Source of the DNA: Altererythrobacter sp. KTW20L
Lineage (GTDB): Bacteria; Pseudomonadota; Alphaproteobacteria; Sphingomonadales; Sphingomonadaceae
Reading direction: 5' to 3'
Length of the DNA: 64,000 nt
Assembly: GCF_023501975.1 (NCBI RefSeq)
Contig: NZ_JAMFLH010000007.1
Span: 62,001-126,000 of the forward strand
Shown in pieces: positions 9,222 through 18,182 of the stretch (position 1 is the first letter of the stretch; each line of letters begins with the position of its first letter). The notes beneath the pieces were generated by a model. The model searched no databases and was not told where the DNA came from. It was given only the letters and a program-made list of their open reading frames with translations. Position numbers and translations under genes: made by a program.

Positions 9222-9385
9222 GCGGATATGGCTGGGTGCAGTTGATATGGGCGGCCGGCGCACTGGTCCTGATTCTCAGCGCCTATCGTTCGCATAACAT
9301 CGGCGGGAAGAAGACCCTGGTGTTCGCGCTGGCGTGGGCCGGGATATTCCTACTTGCAGGCCTGATCGCGAGCGCGTTCGTCTGA
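9218..9385 (+). CDS. Small two-helix membrane protein
   Basis: A 55-residue reading frame begins at an ATG overlapping the MBL stop (ATGA). It encodes two hydrophobic segments (LIWAAGALVLILSAY and LVFALAWAGIFLLAGLIASAFV) joined by a short basic loop (RSHNIGGKK). The translational coupling and clean composition support a real gene. Function is unknown; it is the last gene of the dacA-metG-tatD operon. Confidence 0.7.
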   Translation: MSGYGWVQLIWAAGALVLILSAYRSHNIGGKKTLVFALAWAGIFLLAGLIASAFV

Positions 9386-9429
9386 TGGCCGAGAGGGGGC
9401 TCCCTATTACGAGTGCTCAACCACTTAAC

Positions 9430-9443
9430 ATAATATATATTAT
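9430..9443. promoter_or_regulatory. AT-only palindrome in the mazG promoter region
   Basis: The 14-base string ATAATATATATTAT is a perfect palindrome sitting 9 bases before the mazG ATG in otherwise GC-rich DNA. It may serve as a -10 element (TAATAT/TATATT) or as a regulator site. If it is the -10 box, the mRNA leader would be extremely short. The site lies in the only gap between the metG operon and mazG. Confidence 0.35.
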
Positions 9444-9452
9444 CATCCCAAC

Positions 9453-10202
9453 ATGACCAGCCAGACAGACCGCCTCCTCTCGATCATGGCCCGCCTGCGC
9501 GATCCCGCAACCGGTTGCGACTGGGACAAGGCGCAGACCTTCGCCACCATCGCGCCCTATACCATCGAGGAGGCCTACGAAGTCGCCGATGCCATCGCGC
9601 GCGATGACATGGCGGACCTGCGCGGAGAATTGGGCGACTTGCTACTCCAGGTCGTGTTCCATGCACGCATGGCCGAAGAAGCCGGCCTATTCGCTTTCGA
9701 TGACGTGGCCACAGCGATCGGTGACAAGATGGAAGCCCGCCACCCGCACATTTTCGGCGAGCAATCGGGCAACATGACCACGGCGCGGTGGGAAGACCTA
9801 AAAGCTGCCGAACGCGAACAGGCTGGCGCCCGCAGCGCTATGGACGGCGTGGCACAGGCTCTGCCTGCCTTGCTCCGCGCCGAAAAACTGCAAAAGCGTG
9901 CCGCGCGCGACGGGTTCGACTGGCCCGACACCCAGGGGCCGGCTGACAAGTTGGTCGAGGAAATGGCCGAGCTCGCCGAAGCTGCCCCTGGGGACAAGGG
10001 CGAGGAAGCCGGTGACCTCCTTTTCGCCGCCGTCAACCTGGTGCGCGCCCATGGTATCTCGCCGGAAGAAGCTCTGCGCGCCGCCAATGAAAAATTCGAG
10101 CGGCGTTACCGGGCGATGGAGGCCCTGGCGGACAATTTCACCAGCCTCGATCTCGATGCGCAGGAAGCGCTGTGGCAGCAGGTGAAGCGGAGCGAAAGCT
10201 AG
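9453..10202 (+). CDS. mazG: Nucleoside triphosphate pyrophosphohydrolase
   Basis: The product hydrolyses (d)NTPs to monophosphate and pyrophosphate, removing aberrant nucleotides. It has 249 residues with the two tandem MazG domains typical of the long form. The first has EEAYEVADAI with a downstream ELGDLLLQVVFHA metal site. The second has VEEMAELAEA with EEAGDLLFAAVNLVRA. The stop codon overlaps the convergent sulfotransferase stop (CTAG at 10199-10202). Confidence 0.94.
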   Translation: MTSQTDRLLSIMARLRDPATGCDWDKAQTFATIAPYTIEEAYEVADAIARDDMADLRGELGDLLLQVVFHARMAEEAGLFAFDDVATAIGDKMEARHPHIFGEQSGNMTTARWEDLKAAEREQAGARSAMDGVAQALPALLRAEKLQKRAARDGFDWPDTQGPADKLVEEMAELAEAAPGDKGEEAGDLLFAAVNLVRAHGISPEEALRAANEKFERRYRAMEALADNFTSLDLDAQEALWQQVKRSES

Positions 10203-10960
10203 CGAGCTGCGTGCTGCTCCGCCCAGATCCGCGCGCCCTCGCGCGATTGCTGGCGGATTGCCGGAACATACACCCTCGCCGACGGATCGAGCGCCACGCC
10301 GAGATAGTCCGCCACCTGTCCTGCAACCCCCGCCGGGTCGGCCACGGCATCCTCGAACCAAAGCAGCAGCGGCTCGATCCGCAGGTCACGGCACATATCC
10401 TGCCAGGCGCGCTCTTGCAGGTCGATCAGATGAGCGGCGCGCTCCACCGCCAGCGCTGAATATTCTGGCTCGGTTGCCCCACCCTGCTCCTCCTGCTCGG
10501 CCCGCCAGATACCCCGCAGCATGGCTCGGGCATAGGAAATTGCGTGGGCGTCGCGGTTACTGCGGCGCAATTGCACCACCTTGCGGTCGGACTGGTTTCC
10601 CAGCATGAAGCGCATGACTTCGTCCACCAGCGCCGGATTATCCTGCTGCACGTGGTGGAGCTGCGCCGGGAAGGTCTTGAGGCCGAACACCCCGTTGGGC
10701 GAGGTCCGCGTCGCCATGGCGCGCCGCCACAAGGCCGTTTGCTTCGCGGCATCGTTGGCCGCAAAGCCATAGGGACCGCCCGGTTCGAAGTTCACATATT
10801 CCAGCGGCGCGCCAAGGCAGCCGGTGGCCCACAGGACGTGGCTCAACCACGTGCTTCCCGATCGCGGCACCGATGCCAGGAGGTAAGTCGTGCGAGGCGG
10901 CCCGAAATGCGTCGGAAAGTCGAACCGCTCCTCGTAACCCGTTGTAATCCCCTCCATCAT
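10199..10960 (-). CDS. Stf0-type sulfotransferase
   Basis: The 253-residue protein contains the 5'-phosphosulfate-binding loop of PAPS-dependent sulfotransferases (SVPRSGSTWLSHVLWATG, near residue 30). The segment LGAPLEYVN follows, as in the Stf0 (trehalose 2-sulfotransferase) family. A second PAPS-binding region is likely around VVQLRRSNRDAHAISYARA. The substrate is unknown and no carbohydrate cluster adjoins. The gene lies 7 bases downstream of hflX and is probably transcribed with it. It ends tail to tail with mazG. It appears to be an accessory addition to the conserved hfq-hflX operon. Confidence 0.8.
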   Translation of the reverse strand: MMEGITTGYEERFDFPTHFGPPRTTYLLASVPRSGSTWLSHVLWATGCLGAPLEYVNFEPGGPYGFAANDAAKQTALWRRAMATRTSPNGVFGLKTFPAQLHHVQQDNPALVDEVMRFMLGNQSDRKVVQLRRSNRDAHAISYARAMLRGIWRAEQEEQGGATEPEYSALAVERAAHLIDLQERAWQDMCRDLRIEPLLLWFEDAVADPAGVAGQVADYLGVALDPSARVYVPAIRQQSREGARIWAEQHAAR

Positions 10961-10967
10961 GGCCTTG

Positions 10968-12299
10968 CTAGCCGGCCATCATGGCGAAGCGACCGAAGTC
11001 CTTCTCGCTCAGCCGCACGTCGATCATCCGCAAGGGCCCATCGTCGCCCTCCCCGCCATCTTCGTCGGAGAGGACTTCGCCGTGGGCATAGAGCCAGGCG
11101 ATGCGCTGTCCGTCCTGCGCGGGAACAGCGATGCTGTGCCGGCGGGCACCCTTAGTGAGCACTTCGCCCAGGTGCTGCAGCAGCACATCGACACCGAAGC
11201 CGGTGACGGCCGAAATGGCCACCACATCGGGATCGGCTTCGGCCAGGGGTTCCAGTTCCGCCTGCCGCTCCGGATCGAGCAGGTCCAACTTGTTCCACAC
11301 CTCAAGAATGGGGATCGGGCTTTCGCTGGCCTTCTCGCCGAGTACTTCCAGGTCTTCCAGCACGCCAAGCACTTCGCTTTTCTGCATGGTCGTGTCGGGA
11401 TTGGCGATATCGCGGACGTGGAGAATGATATCGGCGGCGGTCACTTCCTCCAGCGTGGCGCGGAATGCGGCCACCAGCTGCGTTGGCAGGTCGGAAATGA
11501 ACCCCACCGTGTCGCTCAGGATCGCTTTGTCCACGCCCGGAAGTGTGATTGCCCGCATGGTAGGATCGAGAGTGGCGAACAGCAGGTCTTCCGCCATCAC
11601 GTCGGCCCCGGTGATGCGGTTGAACAGCGTGCTCTTGCCAGCATTGGTATAGCCGACCAGGGCGATCACCGGCCAGGGCGCCCTTCCCCGCCGCTTGCGG
11701 TGCAGTTCGCGCGTCTTGCGGACCTGCTCCAACTCGCGGCGCAGTTTGGCCATGCGGCCACGGATCAGGCGGCGGTCAGCCTCGATCTGTGTTTCGCCCG
11801 GACCGCCGAGGAAGCCGAAGCCGCCGCGCTGGCGTTCAAGGTGGGTCCAGCTGCGCACTAGGCGGCTCTGCTGGTAATCGAGGTGGGCCAGTTCCACCTG
11901 CAACCGGCCTTCCGCCGTCACCGCCCGTTCGCCGAAAATCTCGAGGATCAGGCCGGTGCGGTCGATCACCTTGCGCTTGAGCTTTTCTTCGAGGTTGCGC
12001 TGCTGGATCGGCGATAGCGCGCCGTCGATAATGACGAGATCAACCTCGTGCAGTTCGCAATCGACCTGCATCCGCTCGATCTGGCCTTCGCCGAACAGGG
12101 TGCCCGGCTTGCGGTCGCGGATCGGGAGGATGTAGCTTTCCGCGACGACGATACCGATGGCGAGGGCAAGCCCCCTCGCCTCCTCCAGCCGGACTTCGGG
12201 ATCGTGGGCCGAACGGTCGCGGCGGATGTCGGGGCAAACGACGAGGGCCCGCGCACCGCGGGTGACCTCGCCTTCGATATCGTCATTACCGAATATCAG
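10968..12299 (-). CDS. hflX: Ribosome-associated GTPase HflX, apparently with a CTG start
   Basis: HflX splits stalled ribosomes and binds the large subunit. The GTPase core is clear (P-loop [12 protein letters not shown], switch [14 protein letters not shown]), as is the N-terminal HflX domain. The first ATG (12071) falls inside that domain. The conserved upstream part ([23 protein letters not shown] and [13 protein letters not shown]) continues in frame to a stop at 12312-12314, with no ATG, GTG or TTG. A CTG at 12297-12299 overlaps the hfq stop as CTGA and has AAGG about eight bases upstream. With that start the protein is 443 residues, normal for HflX. The exact start codon is an inference. 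Confidence 0.88.
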   Translation of the reverse strand: MIFGNDDIEGEVTRGARALVVCPDIRRDRSAHDPEVRLEEARGLALAIGIVVAESYILPIRDRKPGTLFGEGQIERMQVDCELHEVDLVIIDGALSPIQQRNLEEKLKRKVIDRTGLILEIFGERAVTAEGRLQVELAHLDYQQSRLVRSWTHLERQRGGFGFLGGPGETQIEADRRLIRGRMAKLRRELEQVRKTRELHRKRRGRAPWPVIALVGYTNAGKSTLFNRITGADVMAEDLLFATLDPTMRAITLPGVDKAILSDTVGFISDLPTQLVAAFRATLEEVTAADIILHVRDIANPDTTMQKSEVLGVLEDLEVLGEKASESPIPILEVWNKLDLLDPERQAELEPLAEADPDVVAISAVTGFGVDVLLQHLGEVLTKGARRHSIAVPAQDGQRIAWLYAHGEVLSDEDGGEGDDGPLRMIDVRLSEKDFGRFAMMAG

Positions 12300-12865
12300 G
12301 GTGTGTCGCCTTCATCATCGAAATCGCCCGACAGGTCCACGTGGCTGGCCGGCTGGATGGTCGATACCGCATGCTTGTAGGCCAGCTGCACAAAACCGTC
12401 ACGCTCCAGCAGCATGCAGAACTGGTCGAAGCTGGCGATCCGGCCCTGCAGCATCACGCCGTTGACGAGGAACATCGTAACCTGCACTTCGGCCTCGCGC
12501 ACTCGGGTGAGGAAGATGTCCTGCAACAGCCGCTGCTTGCGCCCGCTTTCGCCGACGGCAAACTGCGCGGCATCGACCGGCTGGCCCGGCATGATGGTGG
12601 AGATGGCGTGCTTATAAACCAGTTGCGACTGGCCATCGCGCCTCAACAGGATGGAGAAATTGTCGAACCAGGTGACAATGCCCTGCAGCTTCACGCCCTT
12701 CACCAGGAACATGGTGACGGCGATCTTCTCGCGGCGCAGGAAATTTAGGAACTGGTCCTGGAGGTTACCCGGCTTGCCGTTGGTGGCAGCAGGCACCGAA
12801 GCCGGAGGGGGCTCGGGCGTCTCGCTCTTGGGCCGGGCGCGCGGGGTTAGTGTAGTTCTGGTCAT
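12296..12865 (-). CDS. hfq: RNA chaperone Hfq, tandem double-Sm form
   Basis: Hfq usually has 70-100 residues and one Sm domain. This 189-residue product has two. Domain 1 spans about 35-95 ([13 protein letters not shown], then VYKHAIST) and domain 2 about 112-172 ([13 protein letters not shown], then AYKHAVST). Both keep the Q-D pair of the proximal RNA site and the YKH motif, so both look functional. Three copies could form a pseudo-hexameric ring; this is inference. A proline-rich leader precedes domain 1 and an acidic tail follows domain 2. The gene sits between ntrX and hflX as in other alphaproteobacteria, and its stop overlaps the likely hflX start. Confidence 0.95.
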   Translation of the reverse strand: MTRTTLTPRARPKSETPEPPPASVPAATNGKPGNLQDQFLNFLRREKIAVTMFLVKGVKLQGIVTWFDNFSILLRRDGQSQLVYKHAISTIMPGQPVDAAQFAVGESGRKQRLLQDIFLTRVREAEVQVTMFLVNGVMLQGRIASFDQFCMLLERDGFVQLAYKHAVSTIQPASHVDLSGDFDDEGDTP

Positions 12866-12978
12866 CTCTGGGTGACTCCTGTTCTTTTTGGCGAGAGCTT
12901 GCCGCTCCCGCGTTCTGGCCGCCGAATGTTACAAACACACGGTAACCGGTTGTCGTTCCGGGTTCGGTCGATCCACTT

Positions 12979-12994
12979 CCAGGCAGAAGCCTGG
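12979..12994. other. Hairpin between ntrX and hfq
   Basis: CCAGGC (12979-12984) and GCCTGG (12989-12994) form a perfect six-base stem around an AGAA loop. Flanking bases allow the stem to extend. No T-tract follows on either strand, so a simple intrinsic terminator is unlikely. It could act in the hfq 5' leader or as a processing or partial termination site after ntrX. Confidence 0.35.
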
Positions 12995-13048
12995 GAAGAG
13001 AATCGGGAAGCTGCCCGGAATGGCTTCCTAGGAAACTATCTACGCCGA

Positions 13049-14437
13049 TTATTCATCGCTGTCCGCATCTTCCTTGCGCTCGCCCATTCCCAGTATCTTG
13101 AGCTTCCGGTGGAGGGCCGAGCGCTCCATCCCGATAAAACCGGCAGTCTTGGAAATGTTTCCGGAAAAACGCCGGATCTGGATGCGCAGGTATTCGCGCT
13201 CGAAGCTCTCGCGCGCCTCGCGCAGGGGCACGCCCATCAGCGCGGATATCCCGCCGCCGCTGTCACTCGGTCCCCCGACCACTTCGGGCGGCAACATGTC
13301 GGGATCGATCCGTTCGAACTTCTCGCGCGGGGCGAGGATGACCGTGCGTTCGACCACGTTGCGCAACTGGCGCACGTTGCCCGGCCAATCATAAGCCTGC
13401 ATGGCCGCCAGGGCCTCGGGCGAGACGGTTGGCGGACGCAGGCCCTGTTCACGCGCGTGGCGGGTGAAGAAATGGTCGGCCAGCGCGGGGATATCGTCGC
13501 GCCGGTCGGCCAGCGATGGGATGGCAATCGGCACCACGTTGAGGCGGTAGAACAGGTCTTCGCGGAAGCGCTTTTCCGTGATCTCCACTTCCAGGTCGCG
13601 GGCCGAGGAGGACACCACGCGCACGTCCACCCCCACCTGCCTGGTTCCGCCGACCCGCACGAAGCTCTGGTCGGTCAGCACTCGCAGGATGCGAGCCTGG
13701 GTGTTGATCGGCATGTCGGCCACTTCATCGAGGTAAAGCGTGCCGCCGTCGGCCATTTCCAGCAGGCCGGGCCGCACCAGCTTGCCGTCGGCCTCCTCGC
13801 CGAACAGCTCCTGCTCGAAGCGTTCGGGCGTGATGCGGGCGGAATTGACCGTGACGAAAGCATTGGCAGCGCGCGGGCTCCAGGTGTGGAGCAGACGCGC
13901 GGCGACTTCCTTGCCCGATCCGCCAGGGCCGGTGATCAGCACCCGGCTGCCGGTATTGGCGACCCGCTTCAAGGTGGCGCGGACCTGGTTGATAATGTTG
14001 GAATTGCCGGTGAATTCGTCCGACGCGGCGATCCCCTCGCGCAGCCGGGCGTTCTCACGCCGCAGCCGTTCGGTTTCGGTGGCGCGTTCGACAAGGTGGA
14101 TCAGCCGCTCTGCCTCGAACGGTTTTTCGATGAAATCCATCGCTCCGCGGCTGACCGCAGAAACGGCCGTGTCGATATTGCCGTGGCCCGAAAAGATGAT
14201 GACCGGCACTTCGGGCTCGCGCGCCTTGATAGCGTCGAGCACTTCCAGCCCGTCCATCGGGCTGCCGTGGAGCCAAACATCCAGCAGCACCACGCTGGGG
14301 CGGCGCTGGTCGAACAGTTCGAGCGCGCTGGTGCTGTCACCGGCGGTGCGGCATTCATAGCCTTCATCGCTCAACACCCCGGCCACAAGGTCGCGGATGT
14401 CGGGCTCGTCATCGACTACGAGGATATCGATGGCCAT
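13049..14437 (-). CDS. ntrX: Nitrogen-regulation response regulator NtrX
   Basis: Partner regulator of NtrY, involved in nitrogen, redox and envelope responses. The 462-residue protein has an N-terminal receiver (VDDEPD; phospho-acceptor in VVLLDVW), an AAA+ domain and a C-terminal Fis-type HTH (SGNISKTAGFIGMERSALHRKL). The Walker A is GPGGSGKE and Walker B is LYLDEVADMP. The loop that in classic sigma-54 activators reads GAFTGA is absent: the sequence runs LFGEEADGKLVRPGLLEMADGG. This is typical of alphaproteobacterial NtrX and implies action without canonical sigma-54 contact. It lies 18 bases after ntrY. Confidence 0.95.
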   Translation of the reverse strand: MAIDILVVDDEPDIRDLVAGVLSDEGYECRTAGDSTSALELFDQRRPSVVLLDVWLHGSPMDGLEVLDAIKAREPEVPVIIFSGHGNIDTAVSAVSRGAMDFIEKPFEAERLIHLVERATETERLRRENARLREGIAASDEFTGNSNIINQVRATLKRVANTGSRVLITGPGGSGKEVAARLLHTWSPRAANAFVTVNSARITPERFEQELFGEEADGKLVRPGLLEMADGGTLYLDEVADMPINTQARILRVLTDQSFVRVGGTRQVGVDVRVVSSSARDLEVEITEKRFREDLFYRLNVVPIAIPSLADRRDDIPALADHFFTRHAREQGLRPPTVSPEALAAMQAYDWPGNVRQLRNVVERTVILAPREKFERIDPDMLPPEVVGGPSDSGGGISALMGVPLREARESFEREYLRIQIRRFSGNISKTAGFIGMERSALHRKLKILGMGERKEDADSDE

Positions 14438-14455
14438 TTTACGTGTACTCCAGTT

Positions 14456-16699
14456 TCATTCTGCCGCCTCGCTGTCACCCTGGGTTCCGCTTTCGAGGCG
14501 GCCGGGATGAAAGGCGAAGCGCATTGTGGCCACGGCCCCGCCCTCGTCCGCTGGCTGGAAGGCGAGCTCGCCGCCATGCTCCTCGACGATCTTCTTGACG
14601 ATCGCGAGGCCAAGGCCCGTGCCCTTCTCGCGGGTGGTGACATAGGGTTCCATGATGTTCTCGTTGCCGCCGGGAAGGCCGATGCCGTTGTCCGATACGC
14701 GCACGCAAAGCTGCCGGTCATCGGCGGTCACCGACACGCCGACCCGCCCGCGATAGTCGGGCTCGGCATCGCGCTGACGGGCCTCGATGGCTTCGGCGGC
14801 GTTCTTGAGCACGTTGGTCATGGCTTGGCCGAACTGGTGGCGATCGCATTCGATGCGAGGCACATCGGGCGCGGCGCTGAAGGCATAGGTGATCTGCGGG
14901 TTGGCCACCTCCTGCAGGAACAGGGCCTGGCGCACCAGATCTACTGCGTCTTCCTGCCGAAACACCGGCTTGGGCAGACGGGCGAAGCTGGAGAATTCGT
15001 CCACCATCTTGCGCAAATCACCTACCTGCCGGATGATCGTGCCGGTCAGTTCGTCGAACAGCTCGGCATCCTTTTCGATCTGCTTGCCATAGCGGCGCTT
15101 CAACCGGTCGGCGGCAAGCTGGATCGGGGTGAGCGGGTTCTTGATCTCGTGGGCGATGCGGCGGGCGACGTCGGACCAGGCGGCCTGCCGCTGGTCGAGC
15201 AGCTGGCGGGTGATGTCCTCAAAGGTAATCACCCGGCCCTCAGCCGCCGGAGAGACCTTGACCGCCAGTGTCAGCAGCTCGCCCTCCTTGCTGTACTGCA
15301 CCAGCCCGCTCTCGGTCTCCCTGGCGAGGAAAGCGCTCAGTTCAGGCGATATTTCCTGCAGGGCCTCGCCGACTGGAGTAGGGCCCGGTTCGGCCAACAA
15401 CAGGGTCTGGGCCGAGCTGTTCATCAGCAGCACCCTGCCCTCGCGATCGATGGAGACAATCCCGGCGGTGATGGATTGCAGCACGGCCTCGATAAAGGCG
15501 CGCCGTTCGCCCAGCTGGCGGTTGGCCCCGATGAGCGCGGCGGTCTGTGTTTCGATCTGCGCGCTCATCCGGTTGAAGGCACGGTTGAGCAGGCCGATCT
15601 CGTCAGGCCCGGTGCGGCCCGTCACGCGCGTGGCATAGTTGCCTGCGCCGATTTCGCGCGCGACATTGACCAGTTCGGCCAGCGGCTTCACCTGCCGGTC
15701 GGCAAAGCGCAGCGCCGCCCAGACCGACAGCCCGACCAGTGCTAGCGCGATGCCGAACAGGGACAGGTTGAAGCGCAGTTGCAGCACGCGGGCGCGCTGG
15801 GTCAGATCGGCATAGGAAGCGACGACGCTTTGCGCCCGCTCCCATTGGGCCACGGCTTCCGGGTCCGAATTTCGAGCGGCGTAAAGATAGAGGCCTGCCT
15901 CCTCATCCAGCACGGTTACCGCTTCCGTCCGCTCCGCAGTCGCATCGGTCACCACGAGCTCGCCCGCTTGTAACCGGGTAAGGGCACCAGACGAGATGCG
16001 TTCGCGCGTCGTGTCGTCGTCCGGATCGACCATGGCAACAATGCGCATCTGCCCGTCCGAGGCCTGCGCCAGGATTGCGCTTTCGCGGAGCCCACGGTTG
16101 TATGTCTGCAGGAAGTAATTATCGATGAACTCCGGGCCAGACATCGGTACCCGCTCCAGCACGAAACGCAGGTCGCTGGCCATCGTCACGGTATTGTCGC
16201 CCACGTCCCGCTGGTTTTCGTCATAGTAGCCGCGCGCCAAAGAATTGGCATTTTCCAGGATGCCGCGTTGCTGGTCGGAAAACCAGAATTCCACGCCGGA
16301 CTGGAACAGCAGCGAGGCGAACACCGCGACGAACAAGGTAGGAATGGCCGCGATCAGCGAGAAGAAGAACACCAGGTTGACGTGCAGCCGCGCCGTGGTG
16401 CCCCCTGCACGCCTGATGGCGATGCGCCGGCCCCACAGCACGATCAGGCCGAGCGCTGGGATCAGTGTGCCCACCAGCATGGCGGCGGCCTGGGCCGAAG
16501 GCACCATTTCGCTGGGATCGTCCATCCCCGACAGCGACAGGTACGAAATGGTGAGCATGGTCACCAGCGCAATTGCACAAAGCGCTTCGAGCCAGGCGAA
16601 CAGGTTGACCCGCCGCGCCGTCAGCTGCGAACGCCGCCACCAGCGTGGAAGGCGGCGTGCCACATGTTCGTTTCGGGCTTGGGGCTCGGACAGACTCAC
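14456..16699 (-). CDS. ntrY: Sensor histidine kinase NtrY
   Basis: The 747-residue membrane kinase has three N-terminal transmembrane helices, a periplasmic loop (about 110-290), a fourth helix (LSLFGIALALVGLSVWAAL), HAMP, PAS, and then a HisKA box ([20 protein letters not shown]). It ends in a HATPase domain with VSDNGIGLPGGN and EKGTGLGLAIVKKI. It is expected to phosphorylate NtrX. It is separated from ntrC by a 64-base gap that could hold a secondary promoter; GTGAC and GTCAC half-sites occur there at 16744-16748 and 16763-16767. Confidence 0.95.
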   Translation of the reverse strand: MSLSEPQARNEHVARRLPRWWRRSQLTARRVNLFAWLEALCAIALVTMLTISYLSLSGMDDPSEMVPSAQAAAMLVGTLIPALGLIVLWGRRIAIRRAGGTTARLHVNLVFFFSLIAAIPTLFVAVFASLLFQSGVEFWFSDQQRGILENANSLARGYYDENQRDVGDNTVTMASDLRFVLERVPMSGPEFIDNYFLQTYNRGLRESAILAQASDGQMRIVAMVDPDDDTTRERISSGALTRLQAGELVVTDATAERTEAVTVLDEEAGLYLYAARNSDPEAVAQWERAQSVVASYADLTQRARVLQLRFNLSLFGIALALVGLSVWAALRFADRQVKPLAELVNVAREIGAGNYATRVTGRTGPDEIGLLNRAFNRMSAQIETQTAALIGANRQLGERRAFIEAVLQSITAGIVSIDREGRVLLMNSSAQTLLLAEPGPTPVGEALQEISPELSAFLARETESGLVQYSKEGELLTLAVKVSPAAEGRVITFEDITRQLLDQRQAAWSDVARRIAHEIKNPLTPIQLAADRLKRRYGKQIEKDAELFDELTGTIIRQVGDLRKMVDEFSSFARLPKPVFRQEDAVDLVRQALFLQEVANPQITYAFSAAPDVPRIECDRHQFGQAMTNVLKNAAEAIEARQRDAEPDYRGRVGVSVTADDRQLCVRVSDNGIGLPGGNENIMEPYVTTREKGTGLGLAIVKKIVEEHGGELAFQPADEGGAVATMRFAFHPGRLESGTQGDSEAAE

Positions 16700-16763
16700 G
16701 TTGCAAGCTTACAACGCCAGTGTTGCCTTCACGCAAGGCTTTTGTGACGAGTGACCGAACTTG

Positions 16764-18170
16764 TCACGATGAGAAGCGTTCAGGGTCGATGTCCAGCTCG
16801 CCCAGGCGCTTCCTGAGAGTGTTGCGGTTGATGCCGAGCAGTTGCGCCGCGCGCAGCTGGTTGCCGCCGGTTCGCGACAGCGCGTATTCGAACAAGGGCC
16901 TTTCCAGCACGGCCAGCGCGCGGTGGTACAGATCGCCATCGGGCAGGCCCGCACCTGGCAGCCAGGCAGCAACCAATGCGTCGATATTGCCATCGATCGT
17001 GACGGCATTCTCCACAGAAGCACTGTTAAGGAGGGTCTCGATCGTGCCGGTGTCGATCTCCTCCTCGCGCGCCAGCAGGGCGGCGCGGAACATGAAATTG
17101 CGCAATTCGCGAACGTTTCCGCGCCACGGCTGGCGCGACAGCATGTCGGCCGCCGCTTTCGACAGACGGCGCTGCGGCAGGCCTTCCTTGACCGCGCGAC
17201 GCAGGAAATGGCGGGCCAGGGGTTCGATATCACCCGTCCGGTCCCGCAGCGGCGGCAACTGGATCGGCACCACGTTGAGGCGGTAGAACAAGTCTTCGCG
17301 AAACGATCCGGCGGCGATCATGGGTTCCAGGTTGCGGTTGGTGGCAGCGATGATGCGCACGTCGATGGCGATTTCCTGCTCACCGCCAACGCGCCGGATC
17401 CGCCCCGATTGCAGCGCACGCAGGAGGCGGGTCTGGGCTTCGGGCGGCATGTCGCCGATTTCGTCGAGGAACAGGGTGCCCTCATTGGCCTGCTCGAACT
17501 TGCCGATATTGCGGCTGGTGGCGCCGGTGAAGGCCCCCTTCTCGTGGCCGAACAGCTCGCTTTCGATCAGCTCGCGCGGGATGGCGGCGGTGTTGACCGC
17601 CACGAACGGGCCTGATCTGCGAGAACCGAGCTGGTGGATCGCTTCGGCCACCAGCTCCTTGCCGGTGCCGCTTTCGCCCAGGATCAGCACGGTGAGGTCA
17701 TTGCGCAGGACGCGCGTGATCATGCGATAGACGTCCTGCATCGGCTGGCTGCGCCCGATCAGCGGCAAGCCCTCGCCCGGATCGGCTTCCTCCTCGCCCG
17801 CGTCGCCATGCGAATCCGCCGCCTGGCACGCCGCGCGCACCAGTTCATCGAGGTCGAACGGCTTGGGGAAATACTCGAAGGCACCGGTATCGCTGGCACG
17901 AACCGCCGTATCGAGGGTATTCTGCGCCGACAGGATGATGATCGGCATGGCCGGGTGGGCGGTGGTCACCTTGCCCAGCGTTTCGATCCCGTCGCCATCG
18001 AGCAGGATCACGTCGGTCAGCATCACGTCATAGTCATTGACCGCCAGCAGCCGGTCACGGTCGGTAATCCGGTCGCAGCGATCGACGGTGAAGGCCTCGT
18101 CCTCCAGCGCGGCGGTGATGACCATCGCGATGGAGGCGTCGTCTTCGACCAGCAGTGCGCGTCTCGCCAT
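16764..18170 (-). CDS. ntrC: Nitrogen regulation protein NtrC (sigma-54 activator)
   Basis: Response regulator that activates sigma-54 promoters of nitrogen-assimilation genes when phosphorylated by NtrB. Its 468 residues form a receiver (acceptor Asp in VMLTDVILLDGDG), an AAA+ domain and a Fis-type HTH (GGNQLRAAQLLGINRNTLRKRL). The AAA+ domain shows Walker A GESGTGKE and a complete GAFTGA motif, in contrast to NtrX encoded nearby. The ATG lies 12 bases after the ntrB stop, so the two are co-transcribed. Confidence 0.96.
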   Translation of the reverse strand: MARRALLVEDDASIAMVITAALEDEAFTVDRCDRITDRDRLLAVNDYDVMLTDVILLDGDGIETLGKVTTAHPAMPIIILSAQNTLDTAVRASDTGAFEYFPKPFDLDELVRAACQAADSHGDAGEEEADPGEGLPLIGRSQPMQDVYRMITRVLRNDLTVLILGESGTGKELVAEAIHQLGSRRSGPFVAVNTAAIPRELIESELFGHEKGAFTGATSRNIGKFEQANEGTLFLDEIGDMPPEAQTRLLRALQSGRIRRVGGEQEIAIDVRIIAATNRNLEPMIAAGSFREDLFYRLNVVPIQLPPLRDRTGDIEPLARHFLRRAVKEGLPQRRLSKAAADMLSRQPWRGNVRELRNFMFRAALLAREEEIDTGTIETLLNSASVENAVTIDGNIDALVAAWLPGAGLPDGDLYHRALAVLERPLFEYALSRTGGNQLRAAQLLGINRNTLRKRLGELDIDPERFSS

Positions 18171-18182
18171 TATCGCCGTCCC

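Noticed and set aside
12872-15745. 957-codon open frame on the + strand
   Set aside because: It is antisense to ntrX and ntrY, whose proteins show complete domain motifs; the + frame encodes no recognisable family. High GC makes long shadow frames common.
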